From: Acidovorax facilis
Lineage (GTDB): Bacteria; Pseudomonadota; Gammaproteobacteria; Burkholderiales; Burkholderiaceae_C
Assembly: GCF_023913775.1 (NCBI RefSeq)
Contig: NZ_JAMXAX010000054.1
Span: 1 to 35,506 of the forward strand
Direction of reading: 5' to 3'
DNA: 35,506 bases
A program made the position numbers and the translations under genes. Positions 8,462 through 16,629 of the stretch are shown here, in pieces (position 1 is the first letter of the stretch; each line of letters begins with the position of its first letter). Under the pieces are notes generated by a model. The model was not told where the DNA came from and did not search any database. It worked only from the letters and a program-made list of their open reading frames with translations.

Positions 8462-8485
8462 AGAACTATAGTCCTCTATAGGTCT
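8462..8485. promoter_or_regulatory. GntR operator
   Basis: AGAACTATAG and CTATAGGTCT face each other across TCCT, matching at nine of ten positions. The site lies five bases upstream of the GntR start codon and covers the -10 hexamer and most of the spacer, so bound protein would block transcription of its own gene. Two CTATAG half sites ten bases apart are consistent with a HutC-type dimer. Confidence 0.75.
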
Positions 8486-8493
8486 TGATGCAA
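8465..8493 (-). promoter_or_regulatory. Sigma-70-type promoter of the GntR gene
   Basis: On the minus strand TTGCAT and TATAGT are separated by exactly 17 bases. The -10 element ends eight bases before the ATG, so the predicted transcript begins at or within one or two bases of the start codon, a leaderless mRNA. Confidence 0.65.
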
Positions 8494-8560
8494 TGCGTAG
8501 ATGTCACAGGCGGCGTGAAAAAACAGCTGCGGAAATGATCCGCCGCCGGGCAGAACCTGG

Positions 8561-8628
8561 TCGCTATCAAACAGATAGCAACAAATGACACCCATCAAGC
8601 GCTGGCGGCATTTTTCACCCAAACTTTC
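8561..8628 (+). repeat. Dispersed intergenic repeat, copy A
   Basis: Begins with the inverted pair GCTATC and GATAGC around AAACA, followed by AAGCGCTGGCGGC and ATTTTTCACCC. It shares GATAGCAA, GCGCT and the AT-rich end with copies at 16527-16580 and 23039-23108, always in gaps between genes and in the same orientation. Confidence 0.65.
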
Positions 8629-8683
8629 ACCTGCCACCAGCGCAGCCAGCCTCCGCGCAGCGGCGCTGGCCCCACGTGAGCGC

Positions 8684-8850
8684 CTCAGAGGCTGAGAGTT
8701 TTTTAGCCGCGCCCGAAAAGCGCGCGAAAACGCCTCGGATCTATGCGCAAAGCACAGCCATAGCTCGGGCTATGGCGAGCATTTGCAACGACGAGCCGGG
8801 GCGTTTTCGCGTGCAAGGCGGGCATGGATAAAAGACTCTCAGCCTCTCAG
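8684..8850. repeat. 167-base imperfect palindrome, possible terminator or non-autonomous repeat
   Basis: The outer arms are about 54 bases long and match with roughly ten differences. Shared blocks include GAGGCTGAGAGT at the outer edge and GCGAAAACGCC further in. The centre folds again: CCATAGC and GCTATGG pair around TCGG, with GCAAA and TTTGC outside them. The whole length can thus form one giant hairpin. The right end overlaps the last four bases of dbpA, including its stop codon, so on the minus strand it begins exactly at the end of that gene and would end its transcript. It resembles palindromic intergenic repeats of Comamonadaceae, but this is from memory. Confidence 0.75.
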
Positions 8851-10250
8851 TCCGTGACGAGCCGCGCCTTCACGGTCTTGCCCTTCACGCGGCCCTGGTT
8901 CAGGCGCTGCGCGGCCTGCGCGCCAATGGCGCGGTCCACCGCCACGTAGGTCGAGAAGTCGTTCACATTGATCTTGCCGATCTGCTCGCGGGTGTAGCCC
9001 ATCTCGCCCGTGAGCGCGCCCAGTACGTCGCCCGCACGGATCTTTTCCTTGCGGCCACCGATGATCTGGATGGTGACCATGGGCGGCACCAGCGGGCCGC
9101 TGCCCGTGGGCGTGAGGTCCGCCACCGGGAACCAGCGCGACTCGCGGCCCTGCAGTTGCTCGATCTTGCCCACGGAGCCCATCTCGTCCAGGCTGGCCAG
9201 GTTCAGCGCCAGGCCGTCGGCATCGCCCCGGCCGGTGCGGCCAATGCGGTGGATGTGCACCTCGGGGTCGGGCGTCACATCCACGTTGATCACGGCGGCC
9301 AGGTTGGCAATGTCGAGGCCCCGCGCGGCCACGTCGGTGGCCACCAGCACCGAGCAACTGCGGTTGGCAAACTGCACCAGCACCTGATCACGCTCACGTT
9401 GTTCCAGCTCGCCAAACAGCGCCAGCGCGCTGAAGCCCTGGGCCTGCAGCACCCCCACCAGGTCGCGGCACTGCTGCTTGGTGTTGCAAAAGGCGATGGA
9501 CGATTCTGGGCGGAAGTGGTTGAGCAGCTGCGACACCGTGTGCAGGCGCTCGCTGTTTTTCACCTCGTACCAGCGCTGCTCGATCTTGCCTTCGGCATGC
9601 TGGGCCTGCACCGTGATCTGCTCGGGCGACTTCATGAACTGGGCGCTGAGCTTGGCGATGCCCTCGGGGTACGTGGCCGAAAACAGCAGCGTCTGGCGCT
9701 CCTTGGGGCACTGCTTGGCCACCACGACGATGTCGTCGAAGAAGCCCATGTCGAGCATGCGGTCGGCCTCATCGAGCACCAGGGTGTTGAGCGCTTCCAG
9801 CGACAGGTGCTGGCGCTCCAGGTGGTCCATCACGCGGCCGGGCGTGCCCACCACGATGTGCGCGCCATGCTCCAGGCTCAGTGTCTGGGCGCGCAGCGGC
9901 ACGCCGCCACACAGGGTCACGACCTTGATGTTTTCTTCGGCCCGCGCCAGGCGGCGGATCTCGGTGGTCACCTGGTCGGCCAGCTCGCGCGTGGGGCACA
10001 GCACCAGCGCCTGCACCGCAAAACGGCGGGGGTTGAGGTTGGCCAGCAGGGCCAGGGCAAACGCGGCGGTCTTGCCGCTGCCGGTGCTGGCCTGGGCGAT
10101 CAGGTCCTTACCCAGCAGCGCGGGCGGCAGGCTGGCCGCCTGGATGGGGGTCATGGTGGTATAGCCCAGCTGCTGCAGGTTGGCCAGCGTGGCGGGGCTC
10201 AGGGCCAGCGTGCTGAAATCAGTGCGGGCTTGGTTTTCTTTGGAGGTCAT
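8847..10250 (-). CDS. dbpA: ATP-dependent RNA helicase DbpA
   Basis: DEAD-box helicase for assembly of the large ribosomal subunit. The protein (467 residues from the ATG at 10250) has all motifs in order: Q motif MTPIQAASLP, Walker A ASTGSGKT, PTREL, GTPGR, DEAD in VLDEADRMLDMGF, LFSAT and HRIGRTGR. The C-terminal about 75 residues form the DbpA RNA-binding domain, VTIQIIGGRKEKIRAGDVLG to VKGKTVKARLV, which recognises hairpin 92 of 23S rRNA. An in-frame GTG at 10277 would add nine residues, but neither start has a strong ribosome-binding site. The DUF4010 gene ends 33 bases upstream on the same strand. The stop codon lies in the edge of a long palindrome. Confidence 0.96.
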   Translation of the reverse strand: MTSKENQARTDFSTLALSPATLANLQQLGYTTMTPIQAASLPPALLGKDLIAQASTGSGKTAAFALALLANLNPRRFAVQALVLCPTRELADQVTTEIRRLARAEENIKVVTLCGGVPLRAQTLSLEHGAHIVVGTPGRVMDHLERQHLSLEALNTLVLDEADRMLDMGFFDDIVVVAKQCPKERQTLLFSATYPEGIAKLSAQFMKSPEQITVQAQHAEGKIEQRWYEVKNSERLHTVSQLLNHFRPESSIAFCNTKQQCRDLVGVLQAQGFSALALFGELEQRERDQVLVQFANRSCSVLVATDVAARGLDIANLAAVINVDVTPDPEVHIHRIGRTGRGDADGLALNLASLDEMGSVGKIEQLQGRESRWFPVADLTPTGSGPLVPPMVTIQIIGGRKEKIRAGDVLGALTGEMGYTREQIGKINVNDFSTYVAVDRAIGAQAAQRLNQGRVKGKTVKARLVTD

Positions 10251-10283
10251 GGGCCGATTATCCGGCCCCGCCTTCACCAGCCG

Positions 10284-11564
10284 CTATGCCTGCAGGGCCA
10301 ACACCCCCACAAAAGCCAGGGTGTGCGCCAGCACGCCCGGTGCCACAGCCAGCGCGTAGCGCCAGCCACCACTGGCCAGGGCCACCGCGCACTTGCTGCC
10401 TGCATGCACCAGCAGCGCGGCCATCAGGGCCTGCGCGATGGCGGGTGCGGCCGCGCTGTGCGGGCCGCCGCGCACCAGCACGGCCGCCGTGGCGGCATGC
10501 ACGTCGGCCAGGGCCGCCAGCAGTGCGCCCGCCAGCATGCCCGCGTCGCCTTGCCACGCCGTGAGCCCCTGCACACCGGCCTGAATGCCAGTGAGCAGAG
10601 CTGCAATCAGCAAGGCATCGCGCAGCTTGAACATGGGGGTGTCAGGGGGTACAGCAACCGCCACCTCCGCACCGGCGTCCGTAGCCTTCGCAGACAGGTG
10701 CGCCGCGCCGCGCCCGCCCCACCATCCCACGGCGGCCGCCACACACGCGCCCACCAGCGCGGGCAGCCACAGCCGCGCCAGCCACTGCGGCTGCACGGTG
10801 GCGGCCACCACCACGATCTGGGCCATGGTGGCCACACACGACAGCACCGCTGCGCCTGCGTTGGTGCGCGCCGTGGCGCGGCCCGCTCGCACCTCCATAC
10901 CCAGGCTGCCGATGGTGGCGGTGCTCGACACAAACCCGGAGGCCAGCGCCGACAGCGCCACGGCATGGCGCGCCTGCATCAGTCGCTTGGCCAGGTGCGC
11001 GAGCGACTGGATCACCAGCAGCACGATGACCAGGCGCACCACCACCTGCGGGTTCAGCACGCCTTGCCACAGGGGGGTGTTGGGGGCCAGTGGATACACC
11101 AGCAAAGCCAAGGCGGCCAGAATGAGCCCGCTGCGCACCTCGCCGGGCTGCAGCCACTGGTTGGAAAACTGGTGCAACACGTCCCGCAACGCCAGCAGCC
11201 CCGTCACCACCACCGCCAGGGCGGCGGCCAGCAACTGGTCGCGCGCGCAGGTCACCCCGATCAGATAGGCCAGAAACAAGGCGATCTCGGTGGTGACGCC
11301 AGGGTCGCCAGAGCGGTCGCGCGCATAGGCCACCACCGTGAGGGCCGCTACCAACACGGCCCCCACCACCACCAGCACAGGAACCGCCGTGAGCGCAGCT
11401 GCCGCGCCCCCCAGGGAAGCCAGGGTGAACGACCGCACCCCGGCCAGCGCCCGGTCGGGCCCCGCCCCTTTGCGACGCTCGCGCTCAATACCCATCAGCA
11501 AACCGCACCCCGCTGCGCTCGCCAGCACGGCCAGCGCTGAGGAAAAACCTCCGAACTCCTGCAT
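10284..11564 (-). CDS. MgtC/SapB-family membrane protein with DUF4010
   Basis: A 426-residue inner-membrane protein with roughly a dozen hydrophobic helices. The N-terminal MgtC/SapB-like part reads SALAVLASAAGCGLLMGIER and then ERRKGAGPDRALAGVRSFTL, the conserved cytoplasmic signature of the family. The rest is DUF4010: QARHAVALSALASGFVSSTA and, near the end, a helical pair PGVLAHTLAFVGVLAL. The ATG at 11564 is preferred over longer readings because GGGAG lies just upstream. Function is unknown; the family is often annotated as putative magnesium- or stress-related. It is upstream of dbpA on the same strand and diverges from the PAS-GGDEF-EAL gene. Confidence 0.88.
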   Translation of the reverse strand: MQEFGGFSSALAVLASAAGCGLLMGIERERRKGAGPDRALAGVRSFTLASLGGAAAALTAVPVLVVVGAVLVAALTVVAYARDRSGDPGVTTEIALFLAYLIGVTCARDQLLAAALAVVVTGLLALRDVLHQFSNQWLQPGEVRSGLILAALALLVYPLAPNTPLWQGVLNPQVVVRLVIVLLVIQSLAHLAKRLMQARHAVALSALASGFVSSTATIGSLGMEVRAGRATARTNAGAAVLSCVATMAQIVVVAATVQPQWLARLWLPALVGACVAAAVGWWGGRGAAHLSAKATDAGAEVAVAVPPDTPMFKLRDALLIAALLTGIQAGVQGLTAWQGDAGMLAGALLAALADVHAATAAVLVRGGPHSAAAPAIAQALMAALLVHAGSKCAVALASGGWRYALAVAPGVLAHTLAFVGVLALQA

Positions 11565-11701
11565 GGAACTCCCGCACCTTTCCTGTCTTTTGTTCTTGTG
11601 GCAATGCCCCATGGTGACAGAAAGACCCACCGCAACCCACCCACCCGCGCAGCAAACTTGCATGGGGAGTTGCCCCAAGCCTTGCTGTCAGGTCTATCGG
11701 C

Positions 11702-11707
11702 TATAAC
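11702..11707 (+). promoter_or_regulatory. -10-like TATAAC ahead of the PAS-GGDEF-EAL gene
   Basis: TATAAC lies 21 bases before the ATG at 11729 in the 164-base divergent gap. No convincing -35 is found at the right spacing (TTGCTG is only 14 bases away), so the call is tentative. Confidence 0.35.
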
Positions 11708-11728
11708 AAAACCCATCAGCGCCTGCCC

Positions 11729-13801
11729 ATGCAAGACCTTACCAACGCAGCCCCCACCCCTGGCCCCCGTGGCTCCAGCGATGCTTTGCTGCGGCTGATT
11801 GCAGACTCCGTGCCCGCGCTGATGGCCTACTACAACCTGCCCGGCCTGTGCTGCCAGTTCGCCAACCAAGGCTATGCCGCCTACAACGGCCACACGACCG
11901 AATCCATCCTGGGCCTTACGGTGCAGGAGGCCATCGGCGACAAGGCCTGGCTGGCCATCCAGCCGCATGTGGAACGGTCCGCATGCGGCGAACATGTGAA
12001 GTACACACGTGAGCAGACCTTGCCCAATGGCGAGGCCCGCATGATCGAGGTCAACCTGATCCCGCACTTTGACGCCAGCGCGCAGCAGCTGGGCTCGTTC
12101 GTTCTGATCACCGACATCACTGAGCGCTGGCGCGCGGAGCGCCAGGTGCGCCAGAGCGAAGAGCGCATGCGCAAGTTCACCGAGGCCACGGACGAGGCCA
12201 TCGTGTTCCACCGCGACGGCATCATCACCGACGGCAATGAGGCACTCACCCGCCTGACGGGTTATGCGCTGCAGGAGGTGGTGGGGTTTTCCATCTTCCA
12301 CTTCATCAGTCCGGAATGGAGGGCCGTGGCGCTGGACTACACGCGCACCGGGCGCGAAGACCCCTACGAAGTGACCATCCGCCACAAGGACGGCCACGCC
12401 ATTCCCGTGGAGGTGGTGGGAAAGACCATGCCACTGCACCATGCCGACTACCGCATCGTGGTGGTGCGTGACATCACGGCCCGCAAGCAGGCCCAGGAAC
12501 GCGAGGCCTTCATTGCGCTGCACGACACGCTTACGCAGTTGCCCAACCGCCACTTCCTGATGGAGCAGCTGTCGCAGGTGCTGTCGCTGGCCCGCAGGCG
12601 CCACGGCCGTGCGGCCGTGCTTTTTGTGAACCTTGACCATTTCAAGACGGTGAACGACTCGCTGGGCCACCATGCAGGCGACCAGCTGCTGTGCAACGTG
12701 GCCGAACGCCTGCGCCAGGGCGTGCGCGACGCTGACGTGGTGGCGCGGCTGGGCGGCGATGAGTTTGTGGTGGTGCTGACCGATGTGCAGGGCCCTGACG
12801 ATGCCGCCCGGGTGGCCGACAAGCTGCTGGCGTCCATGCACGGCGTTTTCACCCTGGGCCAGGTGCCGCTGACGGTGTCCCCCTCCATCGGTATCAGCCT
12901 GTTCCCCCAACACGCCACCACCGGCGATGCACTGCTGCGCTGCGCCGATGCAGCCATGCACCACGCCAAGGAAAGTGGCCGCGGCAACCGCCAGTTCTAC
13001 ACCCCGAGCATGGAAGCCAGCGCCATCGACGTGCTGCAGCACGAGCGCCTTCTGCGCGAGGCCATTGTGGACAACGCCTTTGTGCTGCACTACCAGCCCC
13101 AGATCAGCCTGGAAGACGGCTCCCTGCAGGGGCTGGAGGCTCTGGTACGCTGGCGCCACCCGCAGCGCGGCCTGGTGGGGCCCGACGAGTTCATCACCTT
13201 TTCGGAATCGCGCGGCCTCATCACCCCCATCGGCCGCTGGGTGATGCGCGAGGCCTGCCGCCAGCTCAAGGAATGGCAGGACGAGGGCCTGGCCCTGGTG
13301 CCCGTGGCGGTGAACCTGTCGGCCCTCGAATTTCGCCAGCGCGATGTCGCTGGCGAAATCGCTGCGGCGCTGCGCGATACCGGCCTGGCGCCGCAGTACC
13401 TGGGGATTGAGCTGACCGAATCCGTGCTCATGCACCAGACCGGCCAGGTGCTGGACACCCTCAATGCCCTCAAAGCGCTGGGCGTGGGCATCTCGATCGA
13501 CGACTTTGGCACAGGGTATTCGTCGCTGGCCTACCTCAAGCGCTACCCCATCGACAGCCTCAAGATCGACCGGTCTTTTGTGGTGGACACGCCCGGCAAC
13601 CCCGACGACGTGGCCATCGTCACGGCCGTCATTCAGATGGCCCGCAGCCTGCAGCTCAAAACCGTGGCCGAAGGGGTGGAAACCCCGGCGCAGGTGCAAT
13701 TGCTCAAGGGCCTGGGGTGTGACCTGATCCAGGGGCATGTGGTGTCGGTGCCGCTGGATGCCGTGGCGCTCCAGCGCTGGATGCGCGATTTGCCGGTGTA
13801 A
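11729..13801 (+). CDS. PAS-PAS-GGDEF-EAL cyclic-di-GMP turnover protein
   Basis: A 690-residue cytoplasmic protein without membrane segments. Two PAS domains (about 18-135 and 145-262) are followed by a GGDEF domain with the intact GGDEF (342-346) and, five residues before it, the inhibitory-site motif RDAD. The EAL domain has EALVRW (470-475), the metal and catalytic segments [26 protein letters not shown] and KIDRSF. Both halves therefore keep their known catalytic residues, so the protein can in principle make and degrade cyclic-di-GMP. The PAS domains may bind a small ligand or cofactor. It ends 53 bases before amn. Confidence 0.95.
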   Translation: MQDLTNAAPTPGPRGSSDALLRLIADSVPALMAYYNLPGLCCQFANQGYAAYNGHTTESILGLTVQEAIGDKAWLAIQPHVERSACGEHVKYTREQTLPNGEARMIEVNLIPHFDASAQQLGSFVLITDITERWRAERQVRQSEERMRKFTEATDEAIVFHRDGIITDGNEALTRLTGYALQEVVGFSIFHFISPEWRAVALDYTRTGREDPYEVTIRHKDGHAIPVEVVGKTMPLHHADYRIVVVRDITARKQAQEREAFIALHDTLTQLPNRHFLMEQLSQVLSLARRRHGRAAVLFVNLDHFKTVNDSLGHHAGDQLLCNVAERLRQGVRDADVVARLGGDEFVVVLTDVQGPDDAARVADKLLASMHGVFTLGQVPLTVSPSIGISLFPQHATTGDALLRCADAAMHHAKESGRGNRQFYTPSMEASAIDVLQHERLLREAIVDNAFVLHYQPQISLEDGSLQGLEALVRWRHPQRGLVGPDEFITFSESRGLITPIGRWVMREACRQLKEWQDEGLALVPVAVNLSALEFRQRDVAGEIAAALRDTGLAPQYLGIELTESVLMHQTGQVLDTLNALKALGVGISIDDFGTGYSSLAYLKRYPIDSLKIDRSFVVDTPGNPDDVAIVTAVIQMARSLQLKTVAEGVETPAQVQLLKGLGCDLIQGHVVSVPLDAVALQRWMRDLPV

Positions 13802-13857
13802 GAACCTGTTTCCGATCCCTTCCCGGTGCCGTCACACAGACACGTTCCCGGCTTGTG

Positions 13858-13869
13858 GACAATAGGGGC
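13858..13869 (+). promoter_or_regulatory. GACAAT element just before amn
   Basis: GACAATAGGGGC directly precedes the ATG at 13870. GACAAT is placed where a -10 hexamer for a leaderless or very short-leader transcript would be, and AGGGG is too close to the ATG to act as a normal ribosome-binding site. The same layout recurs at other starts in this window. Confidence 0.45.
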
Positions 13870-15351
13870 ATGCCCCTCATCCCCGACTTCATCGCCCCCA
13901 CCCGCCACACCGACCCGGCCGACGCACTGGCCCAGGTGCAGCGCATTTACCAGCAACAGATTGGCCACCTGCGCGACGCCATGCAGCGTTTTGTGGCAGG
14001 CGAAACGCCCGAAGGCGCCGTGCGCGCGTTCTACCCCTTTGTACGGGTGCACACCACCACCGTGGCGCGGGCCGACACCAAGCTGGCCTATGGTTTTGTG
14101 GAAGGCCCTGGGCGCTACGAAACCACCCTCACCCGGCCCGACCTGTTCGCTCACTACTACGCCGAGCAGTTTCGCCTGCTGCGCGCCAGCCACAACGTGG
14201 AGCTGGAAGTGGGCACCAGCGCCCACCCCATTCCGATCCATTTCTCGTTTGCCGAGCACGACCACATCGAGGGCACGCTGACGCCCGAGCGCCGCATGCT
14301 GATGCGCGACGTGTTCGACCTGCCCGACCTGGCTGCCATGGACGACGGCATCGCCAACGGCACCTGGCAGGCCCGCCCAGGCGAGGCCCAGCCGCTGTCG
14401 CTGTTCACCGCGCCGCGCGTGGACTACTCGCTGCACCGCCTGCGCCACTACACGGGAACGGCGCCCGAGTGGTTCCAGAACTTCGTGCTGTTCACGAATT
14501 ACCAGTTCTACATCGACGAATTTGTGCGCCTGGGCCACGCCGAGATGGCCAAGCCCGACAGTGAATACATCGCCTTCATCGAGCCGGGCAACGTGGTCAC
14601 CCGCCGCGTGGGATTGGGTGCCCAGCCCGGCGACGAACTGGGCGTAGCCCCGCCGCGCTTGCCGCAAATGCCCGGCTACCACCTCGTGCGCGCAGACAGC
14701 AGCGGCATCACCATGGTCAACATCGGCGTAGGCCCCGCCAACGCCAAGACCATCACCGACCACATCGCCGTGTTGCGCCCCCACGCCTGGATGATGCTGG
14801 GCCACTGCGCGGGCCTGCGCAACAGCCAGCAGCTGGGCGACTACGTGCTGGCCCACGCCTACGTGCGTGAGGACCACGTGCTGGACGAAGACCTGCCTCT
14901 GTGGGTGCCCATCCCGGCGCTGGCCGAGATCCAGCTCGCATTGCAGCAGGCCGTGGCCGATGTCACACAGATCAGCGGCGCCGACCTGAAGCGCGTGATG
15001 CGCACCGGCACCGTGGCCAGCACCGACAACCGCAACTGGGAGCTGCTGCCCGACAACACGCCCCAGCGCCGTTTCAGCCAGAGCCGCGCCGTGGCGCTGG
15101 ACATGGAAAGCGCCACCATCGCCGCCAATGGTTTTCGCTTTCGCGTGCCCTACGGCACCCTGCTGTGCGTGAGCGACAAGCCCCTGCACGGCGAAATCAA
15201 GCTGCCCGGCATGGCCAACCACTTCTACCGCGAGCGGGTGGACCAGCACCTGCGCATCGGCATGCGCGCCATCGAGATCCTGCGCAACGGCGGCGTGGAC
15301 CGCCTGCACAGCCGCAAGCTGCGCAGCTTTGCCGAGGTCGCTTTTCAGTAA
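13870..15351 (+). CDS. amn: AMP nucleosidase
   Basis: Splits AMP into adenine and ribose 5-phosphate (EC 3.2.2.4) in the cytoplasm, adjusting the adenylate pool. About 493 residues, near the E. coli length of 484. The N-terminal AMP-nucleosidase domain includes VRAFYPFVRVHTTTVARADT, and the C-terminal phosphorylase-like domain has TMVNIGVGPANAKTITDHIA and LGHCAGLRNSQQLGDYVLA, with the conserved VALDMESATIAANGFRFRVP near the end. The ATG at 13870 is chosen; a GTG at 13855 in frame would add five residues. The next gene, a diguanylate cyclase, begins 24 bases after the stop and may be co-transcribed. Confidence 0.96.
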   Translation: MPLIPDFIAPTRHTDPADALAQVQRIYQQQIGHLRDAMQRFVAGETPEGAVRAFYPFVRVHTTTVARADTKLAYGFVEGPGRYETTLTRPDLFAHYYAEQFRLLRASHNVELEVGTSAHPIPIHFSFAEHDHIEGTLTPERRMLMRDVFDLPDLAAMDDGIANGTWQARPGEAQPLSLFTAPRVDYSLHRLRHYTGTAPEWFQNFVLFTNYQFYIDEFVRLGHAEMAKPDSEYIAFIEPGNVVTRRVGLGAQPGDELGVAPPRLPQMPGYHLVRADSSGITMVNIGVGPANAKTITDHIAVLRPHAWMMLGHCAGLRNSQQLGDYVLAHAYVREDHVLDEDLPLWVPIPALAEIQLALQQAVADVTQISGADLKRVMRTGTVASTDNRNWELLPDNTPQRRFSQSRAVALDMESATIAANGFRFRVPYGTLLCVSDKPLHGEIKLPGMANHFYRERVDQHLRIGMRAIEILRNGGVDRLHSRKLRSFAEVAFQ

Positions 15352-15375
15352 ACACAGGCCCCGGGGCCACTGCGT

Positions 15376-16512
15376 ATGCCACTGGATTTCCTCACGCTGA
15401 TGACGGTCATGGCGGCCAACCTGTTCATGATCTCGGCCGCGCTGCCGCTGATCATGGGCCGGGACGTGAGCCGCGCGGCCCGCCATGTGCAGGCCAGCAT
15501 GCTGCTGCAGGCCGTGGCCTGGGCGGCCATCATTGCCTCATCCACCCTGTGGGACCAGACCCTTTCCACCGTGTCGATTGCCTGCAACGCGGCCGCACAG
15601 TGGATGCTGTACCGGGCGCTCGAAGAATGGCTGGGCCCCCGTCCCTTGCGCCGCCTGCTGCTGGTGCTGGTGATAGCCGCCCCACTGGGCTACACCCTGG
15701 GCTTTGGTCACTACGCCTGGCGCGTGGGCTGGGCCAACTTTGTATTGGCCACCATCCTGTGCATCGTTGCGCGCGCCACCCTGGCGCCGGTGGTCGAGGC
15801 CAACCTGCGCTGGCGCAGCCTGCTCCTGGGCTGCCTGCTGACGTCGGCCGCGTTCACGTTGGCGCGGGGCATGCTGGGCGCCTTCACCGACCAGTACCCC
15901 AGCTTTCGCACTCCCCATCCTGTCAACCTCGCTGCCGCCGTGGCCACCAACGTGAGCCTGGTGCTCGGCACGGTCGCCCTGCTGGTGGCCTGGCGGTCGG
16001 AGGCTGAACACAAGCTGCGCACGCTGGCGATGACCGATGGCCTCACCGGCGTGCTCAACCGGCGCGGCTTCACCACCCAAGGCAGCAGCCTGCTGGCCCA
16101 CGCCGCACGCCATCAGTTGCCCATGACGGCAATGATGCTGGACCTGGACCACTTCAAGCAGGTCAACGACACCCATGGCCACGAGGCCGGGGACCGCGCC
16201 CTGCAACTGTTTGCCCGCCTGCTGGGCGACACCTGCCGCAGCGGCGATCTGGTCGGCCGCCTGGGTGGCGAGGAGTTTGGTGTGCTGCTGTTGCACAACA
16301 GCGAGCCCGCCGGACTGGCCCTGGACCGGCGACTGCGCAGGCGCCTGCACGCAGCCAGTGTGGCCGAGCTGGGCTTTGCGCTGGACTACAGCGCCGGGAT
16401 GGCCGTCCTGCAGCCCGGTGAGGCCGCCCTGGCGGAACTGATGGCCCGTGCCGACGGCGCCCTCTATGCAGCCAAGACGGCGGGCCGTGGGCGGCTGATC
16501 GCAGCGGAATGA
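15376..16512 (+). CDS. Membrane-anchored diguanylate cyclase (GGEEF)
   Basis: A 378-residue protein that makes cyclic-di-GMP from two GTP. Residues 1-210 form about six or seven membrane helices (for example LLLVLVIAAPLGYTLGFG and LAAAVATNVSLVLGTVALLV) without a known sensor domain. Residues 215-375 are a GGDEF domain with AMTDGLTGVLNRRGF, LDLDHFKQVNDTHGHEAGD and the active GGEEF at about 297-301. RSGD sits five residues before it, the usual inhibitory site, so product feedback is expected. It lies 24 bases downstream of amn with no clear terminator or ribosome-binding site in between. Confidence 0.93.
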   Translation: MPLDFLTLMTVMAANLFMISAALPLIMGRDVSRAARHVQASMLLQAVAWAAIIASSTLWDQTLSTVSIACNAAAQWMLYRALEEWLGPRPLRRLLLVLVIAAPLGYTLGFGHYAWRVGWANFVLATILCIVARATLAPVVEANLRWRSLLLGCLLTSAAFTLARGMLGAFTDQYPSFRTPHPVNLAAAVATNVSLVLGTVALLVAWRSEAEHKLRTLAMTDGLTGVLNRRGFTTQGSSLLAHAARHQLPMTAMMLDLDHFKQVNDTHGHEAGDRALQLFARLLGDTCRSGDLVGRLGGEEFGVLLLHNSEPAGLALDRRLRRRLHAASVAELGFALDYSAGMAVLQPGEAALAELMARADGALYAAKTAGRGRLIAAE

Positions 16513-16526
16513 GCCAATTGATCCTC

Positions 16527-16580
16527 TTTTGATAGCAATTAGTGCACTATCCACCTGCGCTAAGTGTTGATTTTTGCTAC
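16527..16580 (+). repeat. Dispersed intergenic repeat, copy B
   Basis: GATAGCAA at 16531, GCGCT about 25 bases later and a GATTTTTGCTAC end match the layout of the copies at 8561 and 23039. It fills most of the gap between the diguanylate cyclase and the ABC ATPase and is the most diverged of the three. Confidence 0.5.
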
Positions 16581-16617
16581 AACGACTGCGCGCAACACCG
16601 GGTATGCCCACGTCGCA

Positions 16618-16629
16618 CACAATCGCCCC
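16618..16629 (+). promoter_or_regulatory. CACAAT element just before the ABC ATPase
   Basis: CACAATCGCCCC immediately precedes the ATG at 16630. There is no purine-rich ribosome-binding site, so a leaderless or short-leader start is likely. Confidence 0.45.

Larger units (their letters stand above)
8458..8846. other. Gene-free stretch of 389 bases
   Basis: No credible coding region on either strand. In order it holds the GntR promoter/operator (8462-8493), one copy of a dispersed intergenic repeat (8561-8628), about 55 bases without visible structure, and a long imperfect palindrome (8684-8850) that ends inside the dbpA stop codon. Confidence 0.8.

Noticed and set aside
9156..11540. 794-codon open frame on the plus strand across dbpA and the DUF4010 gene
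   Set aside because: Antisense to two recognised genes and crosses their boundary; low-complexity His/Gln/Gly content and no family resemblance.
11495..13738. 747-codon minus-strand frame opposite the PAS-GGDEF-EAL gene
   Set aside because: Antisense shadow; the plus-strand reading has every catalytic motif of both domains.
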